A stretch of 64,000 bases of DNA, taken from positions 308,501-372,500 of the forward strand of contig JAANDG010000035.1 in assembly GCA_036852015.1 (NCBI GenBank). The letters are read 5' to 3'. Below the pieces are notes generated by a model. It ran no database searches and was not told the DNA's origin. It was given only the letters and a program-made list of their open reading frames with translations. Of this stretch, positions 40,401 through 46,700 are shown in pieces. Position 1 is the stretch's first letter, and each line of letters begins with the position of its first letter. Source of the DNA: Pelodera strongyloides. Taxonomy: Eukaryota; Nematoda; Chromadorea; Rhabditida; Rhabditidae. A program made the position numbers and the translations under genes.

Positions 40401-40991
40401 CAAGTACGTGCTCACTCTCTCGTTGGCGTTGGGTGTATTGAATGCAATGCCCTGTTACTGTTTAGACGGGCAGTACATTGTTGGTACTGTAGTGAAGAGG
40501 CTGTTCAGAATGTACCCGAAACGGTGAGTCCGATTTTTTAAACTATTTTCCACATTATAATTATGCCATTATAAATTTGAGTAATTGAAACACAGAGGCA
40601 CTGTTGATATTTTTATTTTCCTTTACTTAATTTTCAATTGTCACTGGCCCGATAGAGCTCAGGCTTAGGCTTAGGGCATAGGAATGGCTAGCATTGAAAT
40701 TAAGTTTGTATTTGCGGGATTTAACTATCATATTTATGTCACAAGAAACTTTTAATTTGTGCGCATTAGAAATCCTCAAAGGTTGCGTAGCTCTGGAATG
40801 CTCTGTCTCAAATTGTATTGTATTTTAGTATGCGCACTTTTTTTTGAATAAGAGTTAATAATAATAAATAACAATGTTCCTTTTGTTTCAGACGACGACT
40901 GCAAATCGAGCGTGCAATACTATCTTACGGTTCGCTGCTTCTTGCCACAAATATTCTCATCGGTTTTGTCAGGTTATTCAAATCTCTATAA
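13462..40991 (+). CDS. MBTPS2: Membrane-bound transcription factor site-2 protease
   Basis: An intramembrane zinc metalloprotease of the Golgi that makes the second cut in membrane-held transcription factors such as SREBP and ATF6. Fifteen exons join in phase: 13462-13626, 13970-14113, 14452-14512, 15341-15432, 15881-15992, 16332-16481, 16730-16803, 17143-17247, 17570-17653, 17951-18022, 18440-18559, 18936-19052, 39970-40036, 40382-40523, 40892-40991. The product is about 534 aa (human about 519). The catalytic HELGH is at residues 153-157, split by intron 4 between HE and LGH. The third metal ligand is in NAMPCYCLDGQ (Asp about 483). GIWHNLVLA, a PDZ-like segment (GGLLPGQTVVQIN) and the cysteine-rich lumenal part match family order. 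The start may instead be the ATG at 13504, 7 bases after a TTTCAG. Intron 12 is 20.9 kb and full of retroelements. Confidence 0.93.
14910..15235 (-). mobile_element. Solo LTR related to E1
   Basis: 326 bp beginning TGTTATGTATACAG and ending TAATACCTAACA, the same termini as the E1 LTRs. It is flanked by a perfect GATCC duplication (14,905-14,909 and 15,236-15,240). The minus strand holds AATAAA (GTATAATAAACTC), so it is oriented antisense to the S2P gene, in whose intron 3 it lies. A solo LTR is the usual result of recombination between the two LTRs of a full element. Confidence 0.88.
20282..20986 (-). CDS. E2 accessory ORF after pol, with C-terminal zinc knuckle
   Basis: The frame is open from 20,986 (just after a TAG) to 20,282, with a first ATG at 20,947. 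From that ATG it is 221 aa. The N-terminal part is helical and Trp-rich (QKAWGLLVDCYNRYIP, LLVWQFGWSDVRNMRW); a lysine-rich segment follows, then one CCHC knuckle (CFFCKEVGHVAIEC, about residues 193-206). No signal peptide or membrane anchor is seen, so it is not an envelope protein. It overlaps the end of pol in the -1 frame. A possible acceptor (ATCTTCGTAG) ends at 20,987. A donor four codons after the gag ATG (CAG|gtaata at 27,298/27,297) would join it in frame. It may be a nucleic-acid-binding, gag-like second protein. Its function is unknown. Confidence 0.65.
   Translation of the reverse strand, partial: GKWVRLIGIGDPAMQKAWGLLVDCYNRYIPAVNDVQTNDALALVEECWAESSDDQARLLVWQFGWSDVRNMRWQKVFDKITSVRKALPAHITILLVPGLKEGTHSVFQEVYSLLNSLKKVDVRFRKPFLGESPYYGVELDQLTAGYDRSKEISEEKARLYADFIRGQDALFRPFISGKRRREKSEHKEENRSDDAKPKKTKSGRKCFFCKEVGHVAIECPEKKAKKEEKKLRTA
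20974..27309 (-). CDS. E2 gag-pol polyprotein
   Basis: One 2,111-codon frame. Approximate order: N-terminal gag with coiled-coil stretches and capsid-like region (1-590); CCHC knuckle CYNCGKEGHRKAEC (about 598-611); retropepsin ITVDTGAAVSLVS (about 750); reverse transcriptase (about 1030-1280, YIDDIIVAS near 1190); RNase H (IYVDASKQGVGG near 1341, TDHQAL near 1414); integrase with an HHCC finger (about 1566-1606); and DDE residues in VIDYFTKYGY, VVSDQGSEF and ETGMIERFNRSLE (about 1655-1735). A long C-terminal extension past integrase, about 300 residues, is unexplained. Start could be 27,309 or the ATG at 27,258 (MSEGLEKS). The order RT-RH-IN is that of Ty3/gypsy. Gag and pol share one frame with no shift. 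Confidence 0.93.
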   Translation of the reverse strand: MSLQVILCTSLRRQKRNMSEGLEKSIDGKDSLMEVSKDTGQNGDGDKRVSESGGGSQVGSESLGREFSDALGSLSNLGAQLIRINALFSKTVTARQSELIKEQGRKIALGVQKAWLRVQTGGIPLGELPWSEAASLFGRLEELGLASVSSLEAHMSNFHALDEELTDVAEMVQCETEQVRATVNRLLKYERLFKKLCEGLNKTEKQLEYSILQGMEKLEEELDRMGQGTVRFSREQQAEAEREIFGQENSGEDQVDKESTVSNQEGNNVSGNPEVLNESIFQTPWLPQARPTLRQMRRARSRSISPLSGRSTDNLEWARTGSVREAGQGNISETGQSSALVTMGLANTLLSTLPPLSKFSNKEAECFDEFMDGLSLRFIPGYSEKQKLTLFRNYLKEDAKAILDLLPSEVKERGFTAVVKEFRKELDAPLKLKKIHWQRELSLFCKRSEESVASLCKEIETLGRKAYPSNAENVLRESQQCSALLRCLEGKQGFTMYLDAALCESDGTVGSYHQVKLLALRHDSYVRISPSNGKPFPKRDTVLPQKSFSKGGGGSVGKGKEFQRKESERVVIPHKSSGWAERGSGGMTWKKEGKPMSCYNCGKEGHRKAECPYRKTESLAARTRGESSGSAVRATEREDGGSHLWLPKSLLEEMVCGTPGAQVKSKTPSNVCEALSVGTVTQARERMTEKCKGRHSDCQCYASAEDVKECVAEKGNRLSVQEMRPIALPVGGDRFRAEQLILKGMVAYKETEITVDTGAAVSLVSTGFLQLAQGDIEASKKMCKQGIKFEEGKPEDYEILDASRNMMNLVGRCVLPTKVGDGSETLVGFHVIRRNECQVLLGMNALRAVGIRILLSCPEEDTQICTDDTVRLLPGTSRIIPVKGKREAQLLLLGNNPGMTEDAVITTDRAGKAFIRLVNNSEEVMSFSKGTQMNVTEEFDTIEWDEVLQSPGAGEGNLGELGNLGELVVEQLLRRKQEGQGNAVLGKRAQDIFSCLVENGTPDLEVLRRVISENQDVFALSDEELGRTNIVEHEIDTGNEKPIRQRARPVPLGVQGQVRGMLDKMMSQGIIRNSSSPWSSPCVLVKKKDGTIRMCVDFRKINEIMRQDAQPLPNMNLTLQSFVGKRVFSTFDLISGFWQVPLSQGSKAKTAFAILDGLYQFEVMPYGLCNAPATFQRMMHIVLEDILGDNVQVYIDDIIVASETWEDHVEHLNKVFERLRRSGLKLKAQKCAIGKRSVHFLGHIIGEAGVEVDPDKVAKIEKCARPTSLAELRTFLGMASYYRKFVMNFSKLASPLYDLTSSTVKWSWGEAQERAFKALKAKLSTAPVLGQPDVEAARDGTRPFIIYVDASKQGVGGVLCQEDTSGRLHPLHFMSERLNAAQQKYHPTDLEALAVKRAVEKFRQYVYGLPVVVKTDHQALVALMKRPNLAERTMRWAMELQDENLKIEYVKGSMNKVADALSRGPVVLSEMVEIMKEERLDRVVNELVRDTEDRWIFTLEQDPGFGEFVRNSEAGNWDEEVTIETTKGFKVADFVLLDRKLFVVHTDGHLRRWVPEKHRFEVWKAAHDSKTGGHGSVEVSLKKVSAEYFWPGMRADFKRWSKECVSCLVGNPKTTNVPELHPRVVTAPFHSLAVDLVDMGQVTLHGNRYLLTVIDYFTKYGYAEALPTKEGSVVAAALFGYLLRECRIPRVVVSDQGSEFLNETVKTACEELDIQWEYSKGYVKRETGMIERFNRSLEQILRKIVAVETEWDTMIPYALYAYNTAQHSATGETPIFLACGRDANLLVKGVNRKRLNTNLVDVQTYKTELLAGLQVAYEATKENLLKTAEQMKHHFDKRRPKSGESIVVGDRVILLEMNGGHKLSNKFSGPYRVVKVQKTSVVLADLVNTRREQFAVQLECVRKVPTDMGEFMLERKSGRQAKLRVREQVRESAVPVRRSERLRVDLIDFRQREFVVGPGHELHPDTPLYGVYVRAVAERMGVKVSPSVASIPLQTVAELFKVSSYVWEKKRLEERDVARALDNQNWTDKVVRSVFDVLCLGGQVLRDFLLADVVRCQHPGIQKALEAYLKGVGDDLESQPVEGNREEQPNQGPRKEQSLSRMATDLRRVSG
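27310..27821. other. Stretch upstream of E2 gag, no LTR or gene recognised
   Basis: This should hold the E2 leader and 5' LTR. I see no primer-binding site directly after a CA end and no copy of the sequence beyond the 3' purine tract. Repeated CTTGTATACA motifs occur at about 27,407-27,445. Confidence 0.35.
27822..30618 (-). pseudogene. Degraded envelope-like coding remnants (old retroelement)
   Basis: Several minus-strand frames, broken by stops and shifts, read like pieces of one glycoprotein. 30,199-30,618: about 139 codons with several cysteines and a C-x-K-x-D-W pattern. 29,505-29,760: a small-residue hydrophobic run (PAAVVAAGIAGATSGAIWG) and then, after a frame change, a heptad-like helix (MEHLQNMIKTMERRAEALQK). 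About 29,150-29,270: another Cys/Trp segment (HVSVTGCTTSTVTFRICLDW). 27,822-28,034: a hydrophilic tail. Hydrophobic stretch plus coiled coil is the layout of a retroviral-type fusion subunit. They lie upstream of E2 gag on the same strand, so they belong to a different, older element. The reading is tentative. Confidence 0.35.
29815..29885. repeat. GA-rich simple repeat
   Basis: A run of GAGA with interruptions (GAGAGAGAGAGAGAGAAGGA and further). Similar runs occur at about 46,150-46,215, 47,088-47,250 and 61,460-61,505. Confidence 0.85.
30903..31449 (-). repeat. E3 LTR (3' LTR on the coding strand)
   Basis: 547 bp, plus strand TGTTTTGGGTAGCC...GCGCCTTAACT. No difference from 38,066-38,612 was seen. 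Confidence 0.95.
31451..31464 (-). promoter_or_regulatory. E3 polypurine tract
   Basis: The minus strand reads GGAAAAAGGGGGGC one or two bases before the LTR start AGTTAAGG. Position and composition are as expected. Confidence 0.8.
31486..32104 (-). CDS. E3 accessory ORF after pol, behind a strong splice acceptor
   Basis: The minus strand has a textbook nematode acceptor (CTTTTTATTTTTAG) ending at 32,105, just after the pol stop. From there one frame is open to 31,486; the first ATG is at 32,013 (MEAATSFLGATHHAAARALT), giving 175 aa. The protein has a helical middle (SNYLLYILAHLSTHPTVDIE, FSMLFSRIINRWAKDLEIKQ) and a Pro/His/Arg-rich, basic C terminus (YGYYRGEPKYHKSAPHNNAH). No signal peptide, membrane anchor or zinc knuckle is seen. 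The place is that of env in errantiviruses, but the protein is not an envelope. It is probably made from a spliced or trans-spliced RNA. I do not recognise the family. Another frame in the same stretch (32,102-31,368) is judged a shadow. Confidence 0.6.
32175..38129 (-). CDS. E3 gag-pol polyprotein
   Basis: One 1,984-codon frame. Approximate order: gag with coiled coil (about 80-230) and Asn/Arg-rich repeats around RNREISNHENP (about 370-470); capsid-like part; CCHC CAKCNKFGHKADNC (about 741-754); protease with DSG in place of DTG (VLTDSGSQVSII, about 825); RT (about 1100-1350, YLDDILVAT near 1254); RNase H (FTDASGKGVGA near 1400, TDHQPL); integrase HHCC finger (about 1620-1663) and DDE residues in LDHFTKFAAA, HSDQGREF and GNGGVERLNRTLE (about 1708-1782). 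The first ATG (38,129) lies inside the LTR; a second in-frame ATG (38,066) spans the LTR/primer-site joint. Gag and pol share one frame. Confidence 0.93.
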   Translation of the reverse strand: MNWNSGIRSPFLSIDSPATQNMGAEPLDSPLLGNPPRQLEIDPVEPVSPVGHNSHNSRNSLLEIDSVKPTVPTDISGYNMSPSKAEGDAERRKENAKELRDLHKDLKMHVNKVGSADDINSTPDKTVLVELLKRTLGCEENEILTVVGNMREDLSSFDQTLDQNEGLMIQVEKLTTMNRELEKSVKEVREELDRLDYLSSRNDSLEDRLQLLEDANKALTEQLEEMKGENVGTSRSQSLTDEPVDLSSEVFRTPCASTRLLRLQRLQERRKSLDSRNTLEARNRPSGPNLRLPPESYGGLLNNDSRSNITRVVSDEREKDTVNVNKKNVDRQVNFGNVTTVLRTPLTSGASQRTSVTPRFSGPVVPNQENLCYQNREIPKYGNPFLCDQNREISSHENPVRGLNRALYQSNENLRAQWEISNDENPLFRNREISNHENPERGLNRVCYQNNGNSRTQWEISQSENPHDGYWNHRVTDNDNEYGSSNIGRGCGDTTRNQNTNGMDLDDRFMRMQESQSDAMARMAAGLAAMAVPEPQKFAGDDARDLRAFQSQFGLKYGMLSNQQQKAALTTKLTGRALEIYKALPSTDLDGQVEEIFDAMERTMTGRSAASAATAFLELSAFKKEPGESFVNMCTRLERLTSQAHPTLPAVHLQAVRCKHLLETISGWNEFPTLVRQSGATQYDVLKREIIERTQMREHLRRPHTSKPTGANVRETRTFTRDFERRSPQQSHGTPRPMSGTNLKCAKCNKFGHKADNCRSGSGRGPATGSNAIQITRSRDPKPQTLNRFLEADSIQVCSLTQGDSGGYIGKRTQMDTQLAGAQVGVLTDSGSQVSIITTGAIKELHKKGADLEGTCKWYDVEDAELPQILTASRQPMQFEGRAEIPITLDSERAIGKFLVLRQAEPMVLLGTNMFPSLKLEVRQSRREDHNTVSARVACRTFVPPNSTIAIPLKTPRNIAKKEAMLVSAHIGIEHSICELGESDVTWVTMHNNRGEATVLQANTEVGNWDADDFSSCWPLESILRTWNEDTATTICAVTIRNDADRKANLVETLKGSSNYLPESLIELATEFGDVFALKDEELGRTGLVEHKIETNNHPPIRQKQRPIPVGLRPQVKVMLEEMEKNGVIAPSTSPWASPVVLQRKKDGSIRICIDYRRLNQVCTQDAHPLPSIDLQIQSLGEAKVFSTLDLVSGYWQIPLEAGSQEKSAFVVLDKLYEFRVLPFGLATSPACFQRLMSTILEDLIGKSVFVYLDDILVATTNEEEHIEILKELFMRFRSHGLRFKAKKCAFMSQELSYLGHRLTEHGLQPEADKVAAIKDYPVPRSREETMSFLGLCGYYRKFVAGYAAIAAPLHAITSKNLKFQWTEAVQKSFDELKRRMCTAPILTQPRFDLARSGERPFVIFTDASGKGVGAVLTQKDEWNNLKPVYFASKGLSKAEKNYHVTDAEALAVVFALRKFRQFVYGFPCVVRTDHQPLTSLFTRTNVSHRVLRWSLEVQDFNVKIEYIKGKVNLLADALSRGGAVPSEADIPLETTHVICTVQADVPWLEELQAEEPFRSIIAHLRANNTAAEVRVPGRPKSLRAADFVIDEGYLCILEENGEVRKVVPSSRRRSLVDQLHKGVRAGHFSARKITRILQKEFYWPTLRMDVERWLRECQICVTCNAKPALIPPLQPVLTDRPWQLVEIDLIDMGRTEQGNRYCMSILDHFTKFAAAIPLPTKDAETVARALVSWMTNTGHIPEQIHSDQGREFDNAVLQNAEQLLGTTHSWTKGYDSRGNGGVERLNRTLENILKKTVQNPVEWDKKLSFAVWAYNSVPHSATQESPYFLIFGRDPRFVWNGLASSEQGVHRVDIDEYRTELVANLHMAWEAAQKELKKMAVAMKKNYDNQKAVDPSRLPKPGDRVLLKIPTEKSTSRHPKLVNEWRGPFRVKNTTENSARIVNIFEQSEELTVPMDALRMVPTEMPDTPCQTKRKRGRNPKRN
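38048..38065 (-). promoter_or_regulatory. E3 tRNA primer-binding site
   Basis: Directly after the 5' LTR the minus strand reads TGGGGGCCGAACCACTTG, complementary to a tRNA 3' end with CCA. It also encodes residues within the gag frame. The tRNA is not assigned. Confidence 0.75.
38066..38612 (-). repeat. E3 LTR (5' LTR on the coding strand)
   Basis: 547 bp, apparently identical to the other LTR. It contains the first 64 bases of the gag-pol frame. Confidence 0.95.
39335..39872. repeat. 269-bp tandem duplication in the foldback arm
   Basis: GAACCTTATGGCTGTATTGT recurs at 39,335 and 39,604. The two units run in parallel through TTTGTGAAAAGTACGCTAGT, the ATAGAATTGTACTGAAATAA stretch and AATTGTCCACTTTTTGTGGG. 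They look nearly identical, so the duplication is recent. Confidence 0.85.
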
Positions 40992-41282
40992 ATATCTATT
41001 AGTATTAATTGATTGATTATTGCTTTTGTTAATAGCGTAAAAATTGATATCATATCAACTATAACTAGTGGGACTCTTATTTGCATAATGTGTACATTTG
41101 GTTTGGGGGTTGCTGTTGTTTTTCTATGGGCCAGGCTGTTTATTCCAACGGAAGGAGTTAAATGCGTAAGCGTAGGAACTATATGAAGTTAATTTAATAC
41201 CACGTCATAGAAATCAAATGGAAAATATTGCTACAGGGCTAATTAAGATAGTTTGCGATATTAGTTTGTGATGAAAAATAAT

Positions 41283-41303
41283 AAGCCTAAGCCTAAGCCT
41301 AAC
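41283..41303 (-). repeat. Interstitial telomere-like repeat
   Basis: Three units of AAGCCT/GCCTAA followed by CCTAACCGC, that is TTAGGC on the minus strand. Confidence 0.8.
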
Positions 41304-42670
41304 CGCAGCAACCTTCTAGTTTCTAGCATGTTTGTTATAATAAGTGTCAGCAATTATAAACGCATTAAACGTGACATTTATTAAAGTGCAAACTGAATAT
41401 GTGATGTGTTTTGGTGCATTAGAATGGATTGTGATTTTCTCTTCTTCTTGTATATTACTGTATAATTTTCTGTATGTATGTGAACTAGCATTGAATTTAA
41501 ATTTTAAACTATCAGCTTTTTTAGTCATTAGATCTTTTTATTAATGACAGATTAATCTTAATATGTATTTCGCCTAATGATTAATTAAAGACTCTATTCA
41601 AGTATTTAATAGCACGTTTACTGATTTACTTGGTCGATCGGAACGTTGTATAACTTATTATTCCATTGGTTTAGCCGGTACCCTAATATGTCATTAGTTT
41701 TATTTGAGAGTGCCAAGTGCCAATTACTAATAATTCAAAATATCCACATGCGCTATGGTCCTGTTTATTTGGCATTATGTTTGGGAAGCTCTGTTCGGAA
41801 GTAGTGCTCGTTTTGACAGAATTTTCGAGTAGTGTGCGGCGTTAGTGCGGAAAGTGTGCCAGATCAGCGCAAGCGGTTTTCGTGCATGCAAAGGTTATGC
41901 CGCTCTGCTCCGAACAGGGTTTCTCCTTGTACTCTCCGGTATTCCGGTTATACGCTTATTTCATGTTTGGCCCTTGGATAACCTTTATTTTTAATTTAAA
42001 AAATCATTTCTGACTGAGTGGCTATAACCTTTCACTTCGAATAATTTACACGTAGAATTATTAACTTTTTTTTTAGCAGCATCTAGTGTTTTGTTGAGAT
42101 TTTTGATGCTGCCTGTTTTCCTATGAAACTAGATCAATGAATGGATACGTTAATAAGTTTCATATCTGTACTTATGTATCTGATGATTTGTGTTTGTCAT
42201 TGTTGCTTCCTTTCCTGTCGGGTGTTTTCCCCTATTAAAGCTGAATAACAGGCGAATTGTGAAACTTGTATTGTGCATCTTCGTTCCTATGTATGTGGCT
42301 CGACAATTTGCATACAATACATGTGAATGATCTTGTACACCATAAATTTGAGAAACCACCTGTTGTACCGCTTTAAATCGTGATTTGTTCTTGTTTGATG
42401 TGGGGGATAATAAAAAATTGAGGATTTTTGTTCCATCGGATGTACCGGCGAAAAAAAAGACAGTGTATGTGTAGAAATATAATGTATAAATTCATGATGA
42501 TGATGAATTATGGCTTTTTATTGGGTGAGTGTGCTTTATTACGCAACAATTTTGCTGATTCATCTATCAACAAACATTAATTAAACATTTTCGTGAATAT
42601 AGGCGGAGTCTTCATGTAATGGGTGAGCTCACAGTCCTTACATATTATATTTTGGTGGTTACTGTAATGT

Positions 42671-42847
42671 TTAAGGGGATATAATTGCTGGTTTTTGAAA
42701 CGTATGACGGACAACCACATTTGGCATTTCAATGTGTTTATGCTAAGTGAGCTCGATTTTTTTTCTAATCACTCTCATTTGCATATGGTGCAGGGGAATG
42801 CAGTTCTCAAAGATCCGTTTCAAAAACTAGTTGTTATGCCGCTTTAA
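42671..42847. repeat. MITE family B (diverged)
   Basis: Left end GGTTTTTGAAACGTATGACGG after TTAAGGGGATATAATTGCT; right end CGTTTCAAAAACTAGTTGTT then ATGCCGCTTTAA. Family B ends in AAAGCGGTATGACAG-like sequence, whereas family A has AAAGCGAAATACCGG. Confidence 0.7.
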
Positions 42848-43712
42848 GTTTCTTATTTCTCTCGGAAGGGATATATTCAAGTAGACGCCTTCCATATCAG
42901 GGAAAAAAATAATGTTTTATGTCAAAACTGGGAGTCGTCTTGGTTCTCGGTGCTTCCATTTCCATAGTTTGCTATCAGTGCAAATCGTTCTTATCTCAGT
43001 TTATGGGAATCAAGAACGAAGAACCCACCACCGCTTTTCGCTAGGCCAGACGCGGTTTCTGAACCTCGGCTATTTTAAATGGAGCTAGTTTTCTTGGTCC
43101 TGTTAGTTGGTTGTTAACGTTAATGTTTGGTGGAAGCGTTCTGTTAAAGCGGTTGGATACTTGGTTTCTGAAGTACGGGCATTTCCATGTATTATTATAT
43201 GCATTTCCTAGCACAGGATGGAACGGAATTTGGATAAAATTCGTAGTATGTGCAGGTGTCCTTTATACAGCGTACGTGCGTACGGTTCAAACTTTCAAAC
43301 CTGCGTTCCATATAAGTAGTACTTCATGTTGTAGGAAAGACAGATGGTCGTTTCACATAGAGTTTGCCTTAGAGAATCATGCGACTTCCTATGTTCTACG
43401 TTTTTGAAACCAAAGTAATGACATCACCTGCAAGATATACGTATTGTTAGCTCAACCACCATCACCATACCTATACTGTTTCAATATTACATTTTTTTTA
43501 TTGATTTTTTTAACTTCATCTATCTCGACATCGATATACGTATTCTCATTCATTTATGTGTCATTATCATTAATCGAAGTTTCTACATATATTCTGTTTT
43601 ATACTGTTCTACTTTATTTCAGCTCTATTTATGGCTCTATTTATGGCTTCATCATTGGCATAGTTAGTGGGCTCACTCTTTGTTTCGTAATCGATATCTT
43701 TATTCCAGCACG

Positions 43713-46700
43713 ATGTATCGTGCCCTTCTTGTGGTACTTTGTTGTGCTGTTGTCGGGGCTGAGCTCCCCCAACGGGCTGTCGATCATAAGCCTTTCCTGG
43801 ATAGCAATGTGAGTTTGAAAAGATTTTACAATAAAATACTAACATTTGTAATTGCTTTAACATTTGGTATGATACCACGAGAGCTTGCAGCACGGTTGTG
43901 TTTTGAAATGCCGCACACCTCCCCCAGGTCTAACTTTTTTGGACTTCGCCAGTTGTACGCCAGTGGTACGCCTGTCGTTCGCGCTCTCCACCAGAGCTCA
44001 TATTGGTCATATTCAGCAGTCATGTCCCTCGGTGAAATATTCCCTGGGCACAGAAAATATGGCATTCTAAAGTGAGGGTTGTAGGGGAAAGACAGAAGTT
44101 CCCCGTTCCCTCTAGGGGAATTGAGTGGCGAAAATGGCCTCTGAAATTAGTTTATTTAGAGTTGACTAAGTGCTTCATGGCTCCAGCTGCATTCTATTTG
44201 TGATAATTAGGACTATTGTATAGACATAGAAAACCCTAACTATTATAGAAAGTCATAATTGTCGACTGTGATCGAGGGGTATTGGACTAGCGGGAATCGA
44301 ACCCAGCGTCTTTGGATTACCGGTCCACGGTGTTAACCACTACGCTGACTACGCTACCGTGACCCACCACCAAATAATCACTGCCCCGTATGCGTGAGTC
44401 AAATACCCAACGTCCCTTGTATTATTTGCATTCACTTTGACATATTTTAGAAAGTACCTTACGGCGAATCCGATCCTCCGGTCCCACCGCCGAAACCAAA
44501 GTTTGTGGCCAACTACACTTATGTGTCGGTGTGCAAAAACGATACCGATGAGACGCTGCTTCAGGTTAGTCACTTTTTCGATTATATATTTAGCTCTTTG
44601 TAATTGCAAAGTCCAGAATGGACACTCTACACGTGCGAATAAACTACCGTAGGCACTTGCCAAGTCTACTGTACTTGTTAAGTGGGCTGTATTTAAATTG
44701 CTAGAATTCGCGAGAATAGAGACGTCGTCGCCGAGCCCTGGAATCTCGGTGTAAAAGTTTTTTTTTAAAGTATTTATATTTTTTACCAAGACATTATACC
44801 GGAACACTACGTTGAACAATATATATACTATCAAATATGTATTCTTTAGAATAAGTTGTAGCTCAATGTGCTGTTTTCTCACATTAATTTTTCAATGTTT
44901 CGGCTTCCGCCATAATCAGGGACACGATTTACCTCAAAATTGGGTAATTGAACCATATATTTTAGTTGGAATGGGCCAAACAGTGTGAGGATCCCTCAGG
45001 TCAAGTGGCCCTCGGTAGATATGATAATCAAGTGAACAGCACTGGGTGAGTTGATTGTTGCGCATATGGTCAATAATATTATATTAATAGCTAGTTATTT
45101 ATTATATCATTTTATGCACGCCGTGTTAGGAGTATGTGGGTACTGTGGGTAGTAATGACTTGGTAATGTTATGGTCGGGAATGAATGTAGATATCTCAGG
45201 CCATAGTCACCAATCCGATTCCCTCGGGGAAATACTCGGGGAAATACTCGGGGAAGCATTGTAATGTGAGAGACGCAAAGAAAAAGACGGGGAATTCCCC
45301 ATGGGGAATTGAGTGGTGAACATGGCTTCTGGTCACTCAAGTTTGCGGGCACGCCCTTGCTCGCTTACTCGCTGTTGGTAAAGTTACCATTGTGTTGCCC
45401 ACCTTGTTCTTGTGTTTTATCAAGAGTTCTGTAACATATAACCTAATTCATCTTGCAACTTCTTTTCCAGTTTTTCATGTGATGATTTAGTAATCATTTT
45501 TTTTTCACAATTTTGAAAAAGAATCGTGAAAAAATCTCGCCCAGACTTCTTTATCTATGTGTTAGTTCTGATTGCTGATAAAGCAGAAAACCCTCGGAAA
45601 TATGGCGAACGTTTGATAAAAAAAAAATTGTGAAAACATTTATCGATGGCTGAAAGCTAAACCAAGGCCGGTCTGTTTTAAAGGGAAGTGTATACTGTGT
45701 GCATTAATTTCCGTTTGTTTCAATTGATGGATACGAATAATTTATTACATACAAATAAAGTTTATGAGAAAAATATATGCAACGCACAGTTTTGTCGAGT
45801 AATAACATTACATAAAAGGAGACAATTAAGGGATGACAGTACGCGGCTGGCTACGCCCGCACTCCAATTTGCGCGTCTAGCTATGCGCGCATGTGCGCGT
45901 CCGAGAACGTAGTTTAGTGGCTAGTCATCTATCTCGGGTGGATATTTACCAGAATGTTCGCAATTTCCCCTTTTCCACTTTATTAGTCTATTCGCGTTCT
46001 GTTTCAGTTGGGGAATCTTGGAAATTGAAACATTCAAGGGACACGACTATGATGTGCAGGCGTACGCGGCTGGAGTGGCAGAAGGTTAGACATAGGCTTT
46101 CTTGAACCTGAAGGCTTAAGAATTAAAGGAGCAGTGACGTAGAGGAGGAGAAAGATTCAGAGAGATCGAGAGAGATAGAGAGAGTGGGAGAGAGAGAGAG
46201 AAAGATAGAGAGGGACGTTAGTTTTGCTCTATAATTTCGCCACTTCAGGAGCACTCACCAAATTGCAAATCTACTACCACTACCGTAACACAATTCAGGA
46301 TCTTTGCACTGGGTGAGCTTTCGATTTGCTCGGTTTATTTCTTTTTCTTTTCCTTCCCGATGTTTCATTCCCTAGTCTTCTTCTCATATCTTTATTCTCG
46401 TTCCTCCCTCTCTTTTTCCTCACCTACTTTCTCTCTCTTCTCTCTATCTGTTTCTCTCTCTCTCTCTATGTTGTTCATCTGAAGGCCTTCTCGCTATACC
46501 TCTACCAATTTGGTGTAAGCGAGACCATGAGGATGAAAATATGAACGAATGTGCAACGTCACATAGGCTTTCCGTTGTCGAACGCTCAATATTGTTGTTT
46601 TCCAGGTACACGAACTACTGCAAAACGCTGTACAAGTATTTGACAAAGAACTTGGACTGGCTCCGAAAGGAAGTTGTCAAGAACCCACCCACTGACCCCT

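Larger units (their letters stand above)
40992..43712. other. Intergenic stretch between the S2P and PLBD genes
   Basis: About 2.7 kb that contains the 3' untranslated region of S2P, a telomere-like tract at 41,283-41,303, a MITE at 42,671-42,847 and no recognised gene. Frames at 43,111-43,407 and 43,444-43,812 lack supporting features. Confidence 0.45.

Noticed and set aside
43111..43407. A 98-codon plus-strand frame upstream of PLBD as a separate gene
   Set aside because: No splice support, no recognisable motif, and it lies in intergenic sequence with MITE debris.
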